Shown here piece by piece: positions 8,594 to 17,322 of a DNA stretch of 64,000 nucleotides. The position numbers and the translations under genes are program-made. This stretch comes from Roseinatronobacter monicus. Lineage in GTDB: Bacteria > Pseudomonadota > Alphaproteobacteria > Rhodobacterales > Rhodobacteraceae. The notes beneath the pieces were generated by a model that worked only from the letters and a program-made list of their open reading frames with translations, was not told where the DNA came from and ran no database searches. The stretch covers positions 180,354 through 244,353 of the forward strand of contig NZ_VFPT01000002.1 of assembly GCF_006716865.1 (NCBI RefSeq). Direction: 5' to 3'. Numbering within the stretch: position 1 is the stretch's first letter; each line of letters opens with the position of its first letter.

Positions 8594-10159
8594 ATGCGCA
8601 ACGTGGTCATTGGCTTCCTCGGCACGCAACTCGATCGCGGCAAACGGCGCGGATGGAGGCCATCCGTCCAACTTTGCGCGCATGATGGTTTTGGCGTTGA
8701 TCGGCTGGAATTGATCCATGATGGGCGTCATTACCATCTGGCCTGCCAAGTCGCGGCAGATATCGCACGCCTCTCATCTGAAACCGAAGTCAGGCTGGTC
8801 CAGATTGATCTGGCCGATCCGTGGGACTTCCAGGAAGTCTATGGCAAGCTCTATGATTTCGCGAAGGATTACGGCTTTGACGAGGATCGCGAGCGCTATC
8901 ACATCCACCTGACCACCGGCACGCATGTGGCGCAGATCTGCTGGTTCCTGCTGACTGAAAGCCGTCACATCCCGGCGCGACTGATCCAGACCGGCCCGCC
9001 GCGCGATGACAAGACAGCCAATGGCACACTCGATATCATCGACCTTGATCTGGCGCGCTACAATGCCCTGCAACGCCGGTTCGAAGCGGCGGCGCGCGAA
9101 CATTCCGCGCTGTTGCTTGGTGGCGTGGAAACGAAAAGCCCCGAGATGCTGGCGCTTGCTGCAGAACTTGATCTGATCATCAGCCATTCCGATGCGCCGA
9201 TCACGCTTGTGGGCGAGGCTGGCACGGGCAAATCAGTCCTTGCCGCGCGGCTGCACGAGTTGAAGCTGATCCGCAGACGCGTGAAGGGACGGCTGGTTAG
9301 CGTGAATTGCGCCACACTGCGCGGAGATGCCGCCCTCGCGGCGCTTCTGGGCCAGCGGCGCGGCATGGCCAGGCAGGAGCGCGCGGGACTGCTGCGTGAG
9401 GCGGATGGCGGCGTGCTGCTTCTGGATCGTGTGGATGAACTCGCACCTGATCTTCAGGCAGCACTTGTGCAGGCCGTCGAGACTGGGCGCTATTTCCCTG
9501 TCGGATCGGATGCCGAGGTGACAAGCCGGTTCCATCTGATTGCAACGACAGCCGATGACCCAGCGGCAGCGGTTGCCGGCGGCGCGATGCGCCCGGAACT
9601 GGCCGCGCTGTTGTCACAATGGGCCCTGTACTTGCCGCCGCTGAGGGCACGGAAATGTGACATGCAGGCGCATGTGCTGGATCTGATTGGCCAAAGCGAG
9701 CATAATCTTGACCGCAAGACGGGATTCAATACGGATGCCCAAGACGCCTATCTGCGCTTCGCGACAAATCCCGCAACGCTCTGGCCCGGCAATTTACGGG
9801 ACTTGCGCGCCTCGGTTCACCGCATGGCAACGTTGGCCGAACGCGGGCGCATCACCCTGCCGATGGTGCAGGCCGAGATCGCGCGCCTGCGAACGCAATG
9901 GGCTGTGTCCCAGTCTGATCCTGATGCAGCCCTCTTGGCGAAAGTACTGCCGGATCCCGACGCGTTCGACGAATTCGACCGCGCACAACTGGCCGCCGTA
10001 CTGCGCGCCTGCCGCGAAAGCGCCAGTATTTCGGCAGCAGGAAGGCGGCTCTTCGCCGCTTCACGTCAGAGCAAGACCAGCCAGAATGATGCAGACAGGC
10101 TGCGCAAATACCTGGCGCGTTTCGGTCTGGATTGGGCGAAAGTCCAGATGGATTTGTAG
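8594..10159 (+). CDS. rtcR: RtcR-type regulator with degenerate AAA+ domain
   Basis: The 521-residue product has the RtcR/CARF-like N-terminal sensor domain (about 1-185), a sigma-54-activator-type AAA+ domain (about 190-420) and a C-terminal DNA-binding region ending SQNDADRLRKYLARFGLDW. Walker A GEAGTGKS is intact. The sigma-54 contact loop GAFTGA is missing: the aligned stretch is LLGQRRGMARQERAGLLREA. Walker B reads LLLDRVDEL, with Arg where the catalytic Glu is usual. Known RtcR senses RNA damage through its N-terminal domain and activates rtcB with sigma-54. This copy may instead act with another sigma factor or without ATP hydrolysis. Confidence 0.9.
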   Translation: MRNVVIGFLGTQLDRGKRRGWRPSVQLCAHDGFGVDRLELIHDGRHYHLACQVAADIARLSSETEVRLVQIDLADPWDFQEVYGKLYDFAKDYGFDEDRERYHIHLTTGTHVAQICWFLLTESRHIPARLIQTGPPRDDKTANGTLDIIDLDLARYNALQRRFEAAAREHSALLLGGVETKSPEMLALAAELDLIISHSDAPITLVGEAGTGKSVLAARLHELKLIRRRVKGRLVSVNCATLRGDAALAALLGQRRGMARQERAGLLREADGGVLLLDRVDELAPDLQAALVQAVETGRYFPVGSDAEVTSRFHLIATTADDPAAAVAGGAMRPELAALLSQWALYLPPLRARKCDMQAHVLDLIGQSEHNLDRKTGFNTDAQDAYLRFATNPATLWPGNLRDLRASVHRMATLAERGRITLPMVQAEIARLRTQWAVSQSDPDAALLAKVLPDPDAFDEFDRAQLAAVLRACRESASISAAGRRLFAASRQSKTSQNDADRLRKYLARFGLDWAKVQMDL

Positions 10160-10307
10160 AGGATGCTCAATCGCCATGCGACCCGCCTACAGCAGCTACG
10201 AAACGGCAGTTGATCGAAGGGTTGGGACTCTTCTTGCTCTAGCGACAACTCAGTGGGCAAATCGGGCGGGTGTCCGGCTTGCCCAGCATCGGCGCACTGC
10301 AAAATGG

Positions 10308-10391
10308 AAAATGCTGTGGGCCGCACGGATGGCCGGCTCGGTGATGCTGCGCCGCGGCATGAATGCAAGGCTGAAAGTCGGCAATGGGCCG
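10308..10391 (+). repeat. Degenerate copy of a dispersed intergenic repeat
   Basis: The segments ATGCTGTGGGCCGCACGGAT, GGCCGGCTCGGTGATGCTGC and GGCAATGGGCCGA line up with the repeat family seen at 12989, 51176 and 56099. The rest of 10160-10520 holds no recognisable gene. A plus-strand frame overlaps rtcR but is a shadow of it. Confidence 0.55.
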
Positions 10392-10520
10392 AGTGTGTCG
10401 ATGGTCGACCTCGAAGAGTCGGCGGGCCATGCTGCACTGCCGCAGGGCGGCTTGGAGACCTTTCCTTCCGCTCGATGCAATCGCTATGCTCGGTATGAGA
10501 AACATGTTTAAAGGTTTTTC

Positions 10521-10794
10521 ATGTCCAGATATCTCGTCATAACCAATCGCGACTATCGCCTGCTTCTCTCGGCCAGCTCGGTCTCGAACCTCGGTGATGG
10601 AATCGCGATGGTCGCGCTGCCTTGGCTGGCGACCATGCTGACGAGCGACCCACTTCTGATCGCGGCGGTCGCCACTGCTCAGCGCCTGCCATGGCTTCTG
10701 TTCGCACTGCCAGCCGGGGTCTAGACCGACCGCGCGGATCGAAGGTTGCTGATGGTGCGCGCCGATCTGATACGGATGTCTTTGATGGCCCTTA
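10521..10794 (+). pseudogene. MFS transporter, N-terminal fragment
   Basis: The frame starts MSRYLVITNRDYRLLLSASS with hydrophobic segments of a major facilitator superfamily exporter. An in-frame TAG lies at 10722-10724. After it the same frame continues TDRADRRLLMVRADLIRMSL, which resembles the loop after the second helix of MFS proteins. The IS630-family element then interrupts the gene. The gene is dead through both the amber codon and the insertion. The natural substrate is unknown; the rest of the protein resembles macrolide- and enterobactin-exporter-type MFS members. Confidence 0.8.
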
Positions 10795-11975
10795 TACCAA
10801 GTCTCGCGAAATCTGACTCTTCTGAGGGTTTTGGGATTCCCAAATCTATGAAGATCTGACTCAATGGCGTCAGATTTTCTGGGGAGGGCCTCTCTATGGG
10901 CGCAGCGCTCGCGTTACGGACAGACTACGACGGCATGAAGTTGAGAGAACTTGCGCGAAAGACAAAGGATGCCAACCAAGCCCGCAGGCTTTTGGCGCTG
11001 GCGGAGATCTATGATGGCGGTCGGCGCAGCGATGCTGCTCGGATTGGTGGTGTTGGCCTACAAATTGTCCGTGACTGGGTGGAGCGGTTTAATGCCCGCG
11101 GGCCTGACGGCTTGATCAACGGCAAAGCTCCTGGTCAGCAGTCTAAGCTTAACGATGAGCAGCGCAGGGCGCTTGCTGCAATTGTTGAGAGCGGTCCGAC
11201 CTTATCGGTCCATGGGGTCGTCCGCTGGCGCCTGAGTGATCTGAGGAAATGGATTGCAGACACATTTGGGATTTCACTTCACGAGACGTCGATAAGCCGG
11301 GAACTCAGGGCGCTTGGTTATGTCAAACTCACAGCACGCCCGCGCCATCACGCGCAAGATACAGCCGCACTGGAGGACTTTAAAAAAAAGGGTTTGCAGC
11401 CGCAGTAGCAAAGCTCCGCGCACGGCTCCTGCAAGGCACTGTGATCGAAGTCTGGTTCCAAGATGAAGCGCGTGTCGGCCAGAAAAACAAGATCACGCGC
11501 CGATGGGCGAAGCGCGGTACGCGACCTTCCGCCCCACATGATCAGCGCACGAGTTCAAGCTACATCTTTGGAGCGATTTGCCCAGCCCTCGGGAAAGCTG
11601 CAGGTCTTGTGCTGCCAGCGTGCAATACCGAAGCGATGGCCCTGCATCTTGCTGAAATCTCCCAAACTGTCGCACCCAAAGCACATGGGGCTGTGCTCGT
11701 GGATCAAGCCGCATGGCACATGACTGACAAGCTGGTCATTCCGGACAACATCACCATCATCCCGATCCCCGCAAAATGCCCAGAACTCAATCCAGTCGAA
11801 AACATCTGGCAATTCATGCGAGACAACTGGCTATCAAACCTCATCTTCGAAACCTATGAAGACATCGTAGATCATTGCTGCAAGGCTTGGAACAAATTGG
11901 TCAGCATGCCCGACACAATCACCTCCATTGGAACCCGCGACTGGGCTCAAGAGTTCTGATCAATGCTGATTGGTA
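10795..11975 (+). mobile_element. IS630-family insertion sequence, copy 1
   Basis: The element is bounded by TA on both sides (10795-10796 and 11974-11975), the target duplication of this family. The ends read TACCAAGTCTCGC and, inverted from the right, TACCAATCAGCATTG. The 1181-bp unit looks identical to copies at 56299 and 58263 over both open frames and the ends, which points to recent transposition. Confidence 0.92.
10896..11959 (+). CDS. IS630-family transposase made by -1 frameshifting (copy 1)
   Basis: The first frame (10896-11408) carries the helix-turn-helix half and ends soon after DFKKK. The second frame carries the DDE half, with VWFQDEARVGQ, VLVDQAAWHMTD and NPVENIWQFMRDNW as the three acidic blocks. 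At 11382-11390 the sequence AAAAAAAAG allows A-AAA-AAG slippage. A -1 shift reads DFKK then GFAAAVAKLRARLLQGTV, giving a seamless 354-residue transposase. All three copies carry the same arrangement, so this is programmed frameshifting and not decay. The start ATG follows GGGGAGGG. Confidence 0.88.
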
Positions 11976-12955
11976 TTACCCTGCTGATGGTAGTATCTCA
12001 TACCGCGTTGTCTGTCCCGCCGGGTTCCGGCAACGGGGCCATCCTGCCGCTGATACTTATCGCCTTTCTGTTCGGTTCTGCCGAAGTGATCCGCGACAAC
12101 GCCGCCCAGAACGTCCTGCTCTCCATCGTCGCGCATAGCGATCTGGAGCGCGCCAATGGCCAAATGTGGAGCGCCGAGCAGGTCACCGGACAGTTCATCG
12201 GGCCGCCGGTAGCAGGGCTGCTAATCGCATCTTCAGTCGCGCTGCCGTTCGGAGTGGACGCCTCGATCTATGCCCTGTCCGCCGCGCTGATCTGGCTGAT
12301 CGCCCTGCCGCCTCGGAAAACTACGGTCTCTGCCCGGTTTCTTCCTGCCCTGCTGGAAGGTTTGGGATGGATGCGACGCAATCCGCTGATCCTGCGTCTG
12401 GCAATCATGCTGGGTGCGATCAACGCCGTTTTCATAGGAGGCATGACGATCCTAGTGCTTTACGCGCAGGAAGTTCTGGCGCTGTCCGCGACGGGATACG
12501 GGGTGCTGCTGACTTTCGGCGCGATGGGAGGGGTGGCCGGTGGCCTGCTTGCCCCCGCTTTAGCTACGCGTCTTGGTATGAGGGGCAGCCTTCTGACCGC
12601 GCTCGGCATCTTTGCTATTGTTAATTTGCTGCTCGGTCTGTTCGGTTCACCGGCAGTGGCGGGCTTTGCCCTGTTTCTGCAAGCTGCGGCAGGGATGCTG
12701 TGGAATGTGGTGACGGTCAGCTACCGTCAACGCCTGATCCCCGACGATCTGCTGGGCCGGGTGAACTCAGTCTACAGGTTCTTCGGTTGGGGGGCGATGC
12801 CCTTCGGTGCCATGGGCGCGGGGGCGTTGGTAGCAGTGTTGACTCCGGTCATCGGGCGAAACGATGCACTTCACGCCCCATATCTGGTTGCCGCTGCTGT
12901 CTGTGGTCTGCTGATCGTATTTGCCGCTGCGCGTCTCCGGTTTGATACAGCTTGA
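11976..12955 (+). pseudogene. MFS transporter, C-terminal fragment
   Basis: About 330 residues of hydrophobic sequence continue the broken MFS gene. They include NVLLSIVAHSDLERANGQMW, GLGWMRRNPLILRLAIMLGA and YRQRLIPDDLLGRVNSVYRF, typical of MFS_3/enterobactin-exporter-like proteins. Removing the IS with one TA copy leaves the two halves in different frames. A further one-base indel near the junction is therefore implied. The translatable start at 11963 lies inside the IS end, so any product would be an N-terminally truncated half transporter. Confidence 0.78.
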
Positions 12956-12988
12956 GCTGTGATCCGATTGGTCGGTGGCTGGACGGCC

Positions 12989-13106
12989 GTCCGCAAGGTC
13001 CGCATCAGCGACATTCGGGGTACAAAATGCTGCGCAGTGCACGAGTACCGGTTCTGGGGAGCTGCGCCGCAGCATTGTGGTCGTCCTGATCGGCGACAAT
13101 GGGCCG
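12989..13106 (+). repeat. Dispersed intergenic repeat, strong copy
   Basis: The copy begins GTCCGCAAGGTCCGCATCAG, passes through AAATGCTGCGCAGTGCACGA and ends GGCGACAATGGGCCGG. It aligns along its length with 51176-51292 and 56099-56221. It lies in the 315-bp gap between the MFS remnant and the HEAT-repeat gene. No gene was found in the rest of the gap. Confidence 0.75.
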
Positions 13107-13270
13107 GTCGCTTGATCGTGTCACGACTCGCGAGCCCGTCAGTTGGGCCTTGTTTAGCGTGCCAAAGCCTGCGTGCGCCCCCAATGCCCCCTTGATATTC
13201 AATCCCATCGACATGACATGCCGCCCAAAGCATAATAAATGATGGGCACCCGCGACACTCGGATCATTAT

Positions 13271-14098
13271 ATGCGCAAGATCATACCACCCTCTAACCAA
13301 GTCCAGCTCGACCTTTTTTCACCGGATTGTTCGCCGTCAGAGCCCGTGACGCCCGCTGATACCATAGCCGCACACAAACCCGCTGCCGCCCCGTCGGTGC
13401 CACCCGAGGAGATGAGCGACGAGTGCTTGCTTACAGAGTTTCCAAGGGCGTCGGTGGCCGCCGTCTCGGCTCTGGGCGCTGAACTAATCAAACGGCGACC
13501 AGCGGGCTGGCAAGAGGCCGCCATCAAGCTGTGGTGCCGCTTTCGTGGCTTTGGGGGTGAGAGACCCATGGTTGAACAAGAGATCATCCTCACAATGGCG
13601 GTCGAAACCGCAGATCGATGCTTGCTGGACGCGATCATGGTCGAGGGGCAGATTCTGCCTTGCTTTGAGCCTTTCCTGGTCCGCGCGGCGGCAGCAAATG
13701 GGGCGGCGCTTCCAACGGAAATGGTAGAGGCTGGTCTGCGCAACAAACAGGCAGATGTGCGCTGTGCGGCCCTGCGTTTGGCAGTAATATCCGGTCTTGG
13801 GCGGGATGACATCTATGCAAGCCTAACGGACCCTGTACGCGAGGTCCGCCGAGCGGCAGCGATCACCCTTGCCGAGGCTGGAGAAGAAGCGGCACGCGAT
13901 ATGCTACTCTGCGAGATGCTGGTTCGGCCAAGTCGGCCCCTGCTTGAGGCTCTCAGCTTTGTCGCGAATGAGGATGTCATCATCCGGCTTGGGCAGCTCG
14001 GGCGTCAAAAACCCGAATGGTGCGAAGTCGTGATTGCTGTGCTGGATACCATTGATCACCCCAAGGTGGGAAAGGTTATCGCGAGCCTGATGAACTGA
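13271..14098 (+). CDS. HEAT-repeat protein of unknown function
   Basis: The 275-residue protein has a low-complexity N-terminus (about 1-45). A run of alpha-helical pairs follows from about residue 50 to the end. Segments such as VRCAALRLAVISGLGRDDIY and VREVRRAAAITLAEAGEEAA show the alternating pattern of HEAT/PBS-lyase-type repeats, which usually scaffold protein interactions. No catalytic motif or signal peptide is visible. It stands alone between a dispersed repeat and a MITE-like element, so context gives no function. Confidence 0.72.
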   Translation: MRKIIPPSNQVQLDLFSPDCSPSEPVTPADTIAAHKPAAAPSVPPEEMSDECLLTEFPRASVAAVSALGAELIKRRPAGWQEAAIKLWCRFRGFGGERPMVEQEIILTMAVETADRCLLDAIMVEGQILPCFEPFLVRAAAANGAALPTEMVEAGLRNKQADVRCAALRLAVISGLGRDDIYASLTDPVREVRRAAAITLAEAGEEAARDMLLCEMLVRPSRPLLEALSFVANEDVIIRLGQLGRQKPEWCEVVIAVLDTIDHPKVGKVIASLMN

Positions 14099-14154
14099 TC
14101 AGTTTGCCATGCCGCTGTCGCGTAGCCCTGAAATCGGCTCTGCCTCAGTCTGGA

Positions 14155-14283
14155 GAGTACCGCAAAGTGTGGGGCAACAATCTTGAACCTACGGGTGGCC
14201 GCTGTGCGCAAAGCTTCAATTGTCTTTGAAATGGGTTGTGCGATTGCGCTGAAAATTTGACTGCCCCACACTTTACGGTGCTC
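14155..14283 (+). mobile_element. 129-bp MITE-like element, copy A
   Basis: The 129-bp unit has terminal inverted repeats of about 21 bp, GAGYACCGYAAAGTGTGGGGC on each end with two differences. It contains no gene. Its reverse complement recurs at 15640-15768 with about 93% identity by eye and the same length. Size, terminal repeats and absence of coding capacity fit a miniature inverted-repeat transposable element mobilised by an unseen transposase. Confidence 0.82.
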
Positions 14284-14303
14284 TCGATGGTAAGGGTAAT
14301 GCA

Positions 14304-14453
14304 CGGTCACAAACTCCCCTATATGGGCAGAATGACCCTGAGATGGCCCGCTGGCAGTGCGAATACGACCATCTGACCTCGGACGAGGCCATCGAGGAGG
14401 GGATCATCGTGAACGAGTACACCTTCACGGAAGCCGGGCGCCGCTTCGGGTGA
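14304..14453 (+). pseudogene. C-terminal fragment of a small acidic protein
   Basis: A frame ending at TGA 14451-14453 reads NDPEMARWQCEYDHLTSDEA and then IEEGIIVNEYTFTEAGRRFG. This looks like a genuine conserved protein tail, but there is no start codon and the upstream part is replaced by the MITE-like element. The family was not identified. It is probably the relic of a gene cut when the element or its neighbour arrived. Confidence 0.5.
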
Positions 14454-14483
14454 GACTGCGCTAGGTTCATTTGATCTTTACAA

Positions 14484-14511
14484 TGAGGTCATATGGCCTA
14501 TATTGAGGTCA
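14484..14511 (+). promoter_or_regulatory. Direct repeats upstream of the Xre/RES operon
   Basis: TGAGGTCA occurs twice, at 14484-14491 and 14504-14511. The starts are 20 bp apart, about two helical turns. The second copy lies 13 bp before the antitoxin start. Antitoxins of this type usually repress their own operon, so these are candidate operator half-sites. Confidence 0.5.
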
Positions 14512-14523
14512 ATGGAGGATGCC

Positions 14524-14913
14524 ATGTACGTTGCAGAGAAAACCCGGGAACCCGCACAGATCAACGCAGTCGCGCTGAAAGCCTATGCTCGTGTGGCCGA
14601 TGCCTGGGGTCTCAGCCTCAAGGAAGCAGCTGGCCTTGCCGACATGTCAGAGAGCACCTGGAAGCGCGCCAAGAAGCCGGATTTCGCGGGGGAACTGACC
14701 AAGGATCAACTGCTGCGGCTCAGTGCGGTGATTGGCATCTACAAATCGCTCGAACTCTACTTCTCCGAGCCGCTCGCGCGAAGCTGGTTCACCCGACCGA
14801 ACACAGGGCCGCTGTTCGGGGGTAGCCGTCCGGTTGACACCGCCATCGACGGGGGCTTGCCGCAAATTCTCGCGGTGCGGACCTATCTGGATGCGTTGCG
14901 TGGTGGGGCATGA
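14524..14913 (+). CDS. Xre/MbcA/ParS-type antitoxin
   Basis: The 129-residue protein neutralises and regulates the RES toxin that follows. Residues about 20-85 form an Xre-like helix-turn-helix core (AYARVADAWGLSLKEAAGLA then DMSESTWKRAKK). The C-terminal toxin-binding domain has GGSRPVDTAIDGGLPQILAV and RTYLDALRGGA. The start at 14524 is preferred because GGAGG (14514-14518) is properly spaced. Upstream TTG and ATG codons would place this SD inside the gene. Its stop overlaps the toxin start by 4 bases (ATGA), indicating translational coupling. Confidence 0.9.
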   Translation: MYVAEKTREPAQINAVALKAYARVADAWGLSLKEAAGLADMSESTWKRAKKPDFAGELTKDQLLRLSAVIGIYKSLELYFSEPLARSWFTRPNTGPLFGGSRPVDTAIDGGLPQILAVRTYLDALRGGA

Positions 14914-15611
14914 AGCAGACCGAGGTTTCTGATCGCGGTCTCGTTCGTCTTCTGCCCGCTACCTACCACAAGCCGCCATCTTTGCGCGGTCTCATCGATA
15001 CTGATGACGAGATGGAGATTCTGGCAGAGATTGAGGGCATGACCAGCGGCCGTCTTTTGGCCGAGCGCGGGCGTAACCCGCATCTGGACCCGCGCGAGCT
15101 TGCCTGGCAACGCCGCAGCCGCGATTTGCGCATCTATGGCGACAGTCATGTCAACGCCGCCTTCACTTACACCCGTGTCGGCGGAAACCGCTTCAACACC
15201 GATGATCGCGGCGCGTGGTATTGCGCATGGGATGTGATGGTGTCCGTCAGCGAAGTGGCCTGGCACCGCACGCGCGAACTCGGCTTTACCGGCAGCTTCC
15301 ATGACAGCGCTCGCTATGTGGAATTGCTGGCAGATTTCATCGGCGTCTTCGACGACATGACCGACGAGCCGGGCCATCCCGCACTGCTTCGGGATCCGGC
15401 TGTCGGATATCCCGAGGGCCAAAGCCTGGCCCAGCAGCTCCGTCGGGCTGGATCACGGGGCCTCATCTACCCCTCAGTCCGGGCGCCTGCGCCGGGCGGG
15501 AATTGCTTGGTCTGCTTCGAGCCGCACGCGCTCCAGAACGTCCGGCCGGGCGTATCCTGGGATCTTGTTTGGGATGGGACGCCGCACTATTCGATTACGG
15601 CTGTTGGCTGA
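14910..15611 (+). CDS. RES-domain toxin (NAD+-consuming)
   Basis: The 233-residue protein carries the Arg-Glu-Ser signature of the RES family: RVGGNRFNTDDRGAWYCAWD, then VSVSEVAWHRTRE, then GLIYPSVRAPAPGGNCLVCF. Characterised RES toxins of Xre-RES modules deplete cellular NAD+. The domain spans about residues 50-220 here. The protein is slightly longer at the N-terminus than compact RES toxins. The frame is intact with all three signature residues present. The operon is bracketed by inverted MITE-like copies. Confidence 0.92.
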   Translation: MKQTEVSDRGLVRLLPATYHKPPSLRGLIDTDDEMEILAEIEGMTSGRLLAERGRNPHLDPRELAWQRRSRDLRIYGDSHVNAAFTYTRVGGNRFNTDDRGAWYCAWDVMVSVSEVAWHRTRELGFTGSFHDSARYVELLADFIGVFDDMTDEPGHPALLRDPAVGYPEGQSLAQQLRRAGSRGLIYPSVRAPAPGGNCLVCFEPHALQNVRPGVSWDLVWDGTPHYSITAVG

Positions 15612-15639
15612 CGAGTTACAGCGCATGCGCTTTTTGGGG

Positions 15640-15768
15640 GAGCACCGTAAAGTGTGGGGCAGTCAAATTTGCAGCGCAATCGCACCACCTATTTCAAAGA
15701 CAACTGAAGCTTTACACACAGCGGCCATCCGTAGGTTCAAGATTGTTGCCCCACACTTTACGGTGCTC
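15640..15768 (-). mobile_element. 129-bp MITE-like element, copy B (inverted)
   Basis: This is the inverted twin of copy A, with the same 129-bp length and terminal repeats GAGCACCGTAAAGTGTGGGG. It lies 28 bp after the toxin stop. The rest of 15612-15913 holds no gene. Copies A and B face each other, so A-antitoxin-toxin-B could in principle move as one 1.6-kb unit. Confidence 0.82.
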
Positions 15769-15913
15769 TCCAATATCGCCGCGCGGCACCGGCGCTGTCA
15801 TGCGGCCTGTGCATTGCCTATGCAGAAACGGCATTAGACTTTCGCCACCCAACCGGGCTTGGCTGCGCCCACACCCGCGATGCAGCGGGGCAACCGAAAC
15901 CCAGTGGGCCACC

Positions 15914-17311
15914 ATGACCGAACACAACTTCTTTGCCAGCGTCGAACGTTTCATCGCCAATGCCACGCCGCATCTGCCGCTGCCTGACGGTCTGGCAGAA
16001 CGGATCACCCAGTGCAACTCCACCTATACGGTGCGCTTCGGCGTCAAGCTGCGCGGGCGCATCCACAGCTTCGAGGGCTGGCGCTCGGTCCATTCGGAAC
16101 ATATCGAACCGGCCAAAGGCGGCATCCGCTACGCACCGGATGCAACGATGGACGAGGTCGAGGCGCTTGCCGCGCTGATGAGCCTGAAGTGCGCGCTGGT
16201 GAACGTGCCCTTCGGCGGCTCGAAGGGCGCGCTGAGGATCAATCCGGCGGACTGGAGCGAGGACGAACTGGAACGTATCACCCGCCGTTTCACGCAGGAA
16301 CTGGCGCGGCGCGACCTGATCCACCCGGGCCGGAACGTGCCCGCGCCCGATATGGGAACGGGCGAGCGCGAGATGGCATGGATCGCGGATGAATACCGCA
16401 AGATGGGGCGCTCGGACGCGATAAACGTCAATGCCTGCGTCACCGGCAAGCCGGTCTCGCGTGGTGGGATCGAGGGCCGGATCGAAGCTACCGGACGAGG
16501 CGTGCAATATGCGATTCGCGCCTATCTGGACCATCCTGACATGCCGCCGGTGGCGGGACAAAAAAGCATCGCGGGGCTGTCCGTCGTGGTTCAGGGTTTT
16601 GGCAATGTCGGCTATCACGCCGCGAAGTTTCTGGCCGAGGACGGCGCGCGCATCACCGGCATTGTCGAATATGACGCGGCGATCTTCGACCCGGCGGGGC
16701 TGGATGTCGAGGCTATAGCACAGCACCGGCGCGAAAACGGCACAATCGGCGGTTTTGCGGGTGCGCAGAGCCTGCCCAGCCACGAGGGGCTGACCCATAT
16801 GGCCGCCGATATCCTGATTCCCGCCGCCCGCGAAGCCGCCATCACCGAGCAGAACTGTGACGCGATGCGCTACGAACTAATTGTCGAGGCGGCGAACGGG
16901 CCGATCACGGCGGGGGCCGAGGCGCGGCTGCTGGCGCAGGGCGTGTGCATCCTACCCGACCTTTATGTGAATGCTGGTGGGGTCGTGGTGAGCTATTTCG
17001 AATGGGTCAAGAACATCACTCACCTACCATTCGGGCTGATGGAAAAGCGCCAGAAGCTCAGCGCCGGGGTGTCGATGATAAATGCACTCGAACAGGTGGC
17101 CGGGCGCACGCTGGCCGAAGACCTGCGCCACGAGATCGCGCGCGAGACGCAGGAAATCGACCTCGTGCGGTCGGGGCTCGAAGAGATCATGGCCCGCGCC
17201 TTCAATGAGATCGCCGCCCATTCGGTCAGCACGGCAGGCAACCTGCGCACCGCCGCCTATGCCGTTTCCATCGCCCGGATAGCCGACTACTATCGCGCAA
17301 TCGGGTTGTAG
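15914..17311 (+). CDS. Glu/Leu/Phe/Val-type dehydrogenase (glutamate dehydrogenase-like)
   Basis: The 465-residue enzyme should catalyse reversible NAD(P)-dependent oxidative deamination, most likely of glutamate. Landmarks are EPAKGGIRYAP, the catalytic-lysine segment NVPFGGSKGALRINP, the PAPDMGTGEREMAWIADEY block, the Rossmann loop VVQGFGNVGYHAAKFL and EAANGPITAGAEARLL. The start at 15914 (MTEHNFFASVERFI) gives the usual length. The frame extends further upstream through the MITE-like element, but that part has no family character. No clear SD is visible. A LysR regulator follows 11 bp later in the same direction. Confidence 0.9.
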   Translation: MTEHNFFASVERFIANATPHLPLPDGLAERITQCNSTYTVRFGVKLRGRIHSFEGWRSVHSEHIEPAKGGIRYAPDATMDEVEALAALMSLKCALVNVPFGGSKGALRINPADWSEDELERITRRFTQELARRDLIHPGRNVPAPDMGTGEREMAWIADEYRKMGRSDAINVNACVTGKPVSRGGIEGRIEATGRGVQYAIRAYLDHPDMPPVAGQKSIAGLSVVVQGFGNVGYHAAKFLAEDGARITGIVEYDAAIFDPAGLDVEAIAQHRRENGTIGGFAGAQSLPSHEGLTHMAADILIPAAREAAITEQNCDAMRYELIVEAANGPITAGAEARLLAQGVCILPDLYVNAGGVVVSYFEWVKNITHLPFGLMEKRQKLSAGVSMINALEQVAGRTLAEDLRHEIARETQEIDLVRSGLEEIMARAFNEIAAHSVSTAGNLRTAAYAVSIARIADYYRAIGL

Positions 17312-17322
17312 AAGGGCAGGCC

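Noticed and set aside
11340..11410. IS630 copies as frameshifted pseudogenes
   Set aside because: All three copies share the same A8G site and -1 slippage joins the halves without loss, so programmed frameshifting is favoured.
15503..15913. N-terminal extension of the glutamate dehydrogenase
   Set aside because: The open frame runs through the end of the RES gene and a MITE-like element. Family similarity begins only at 15914.
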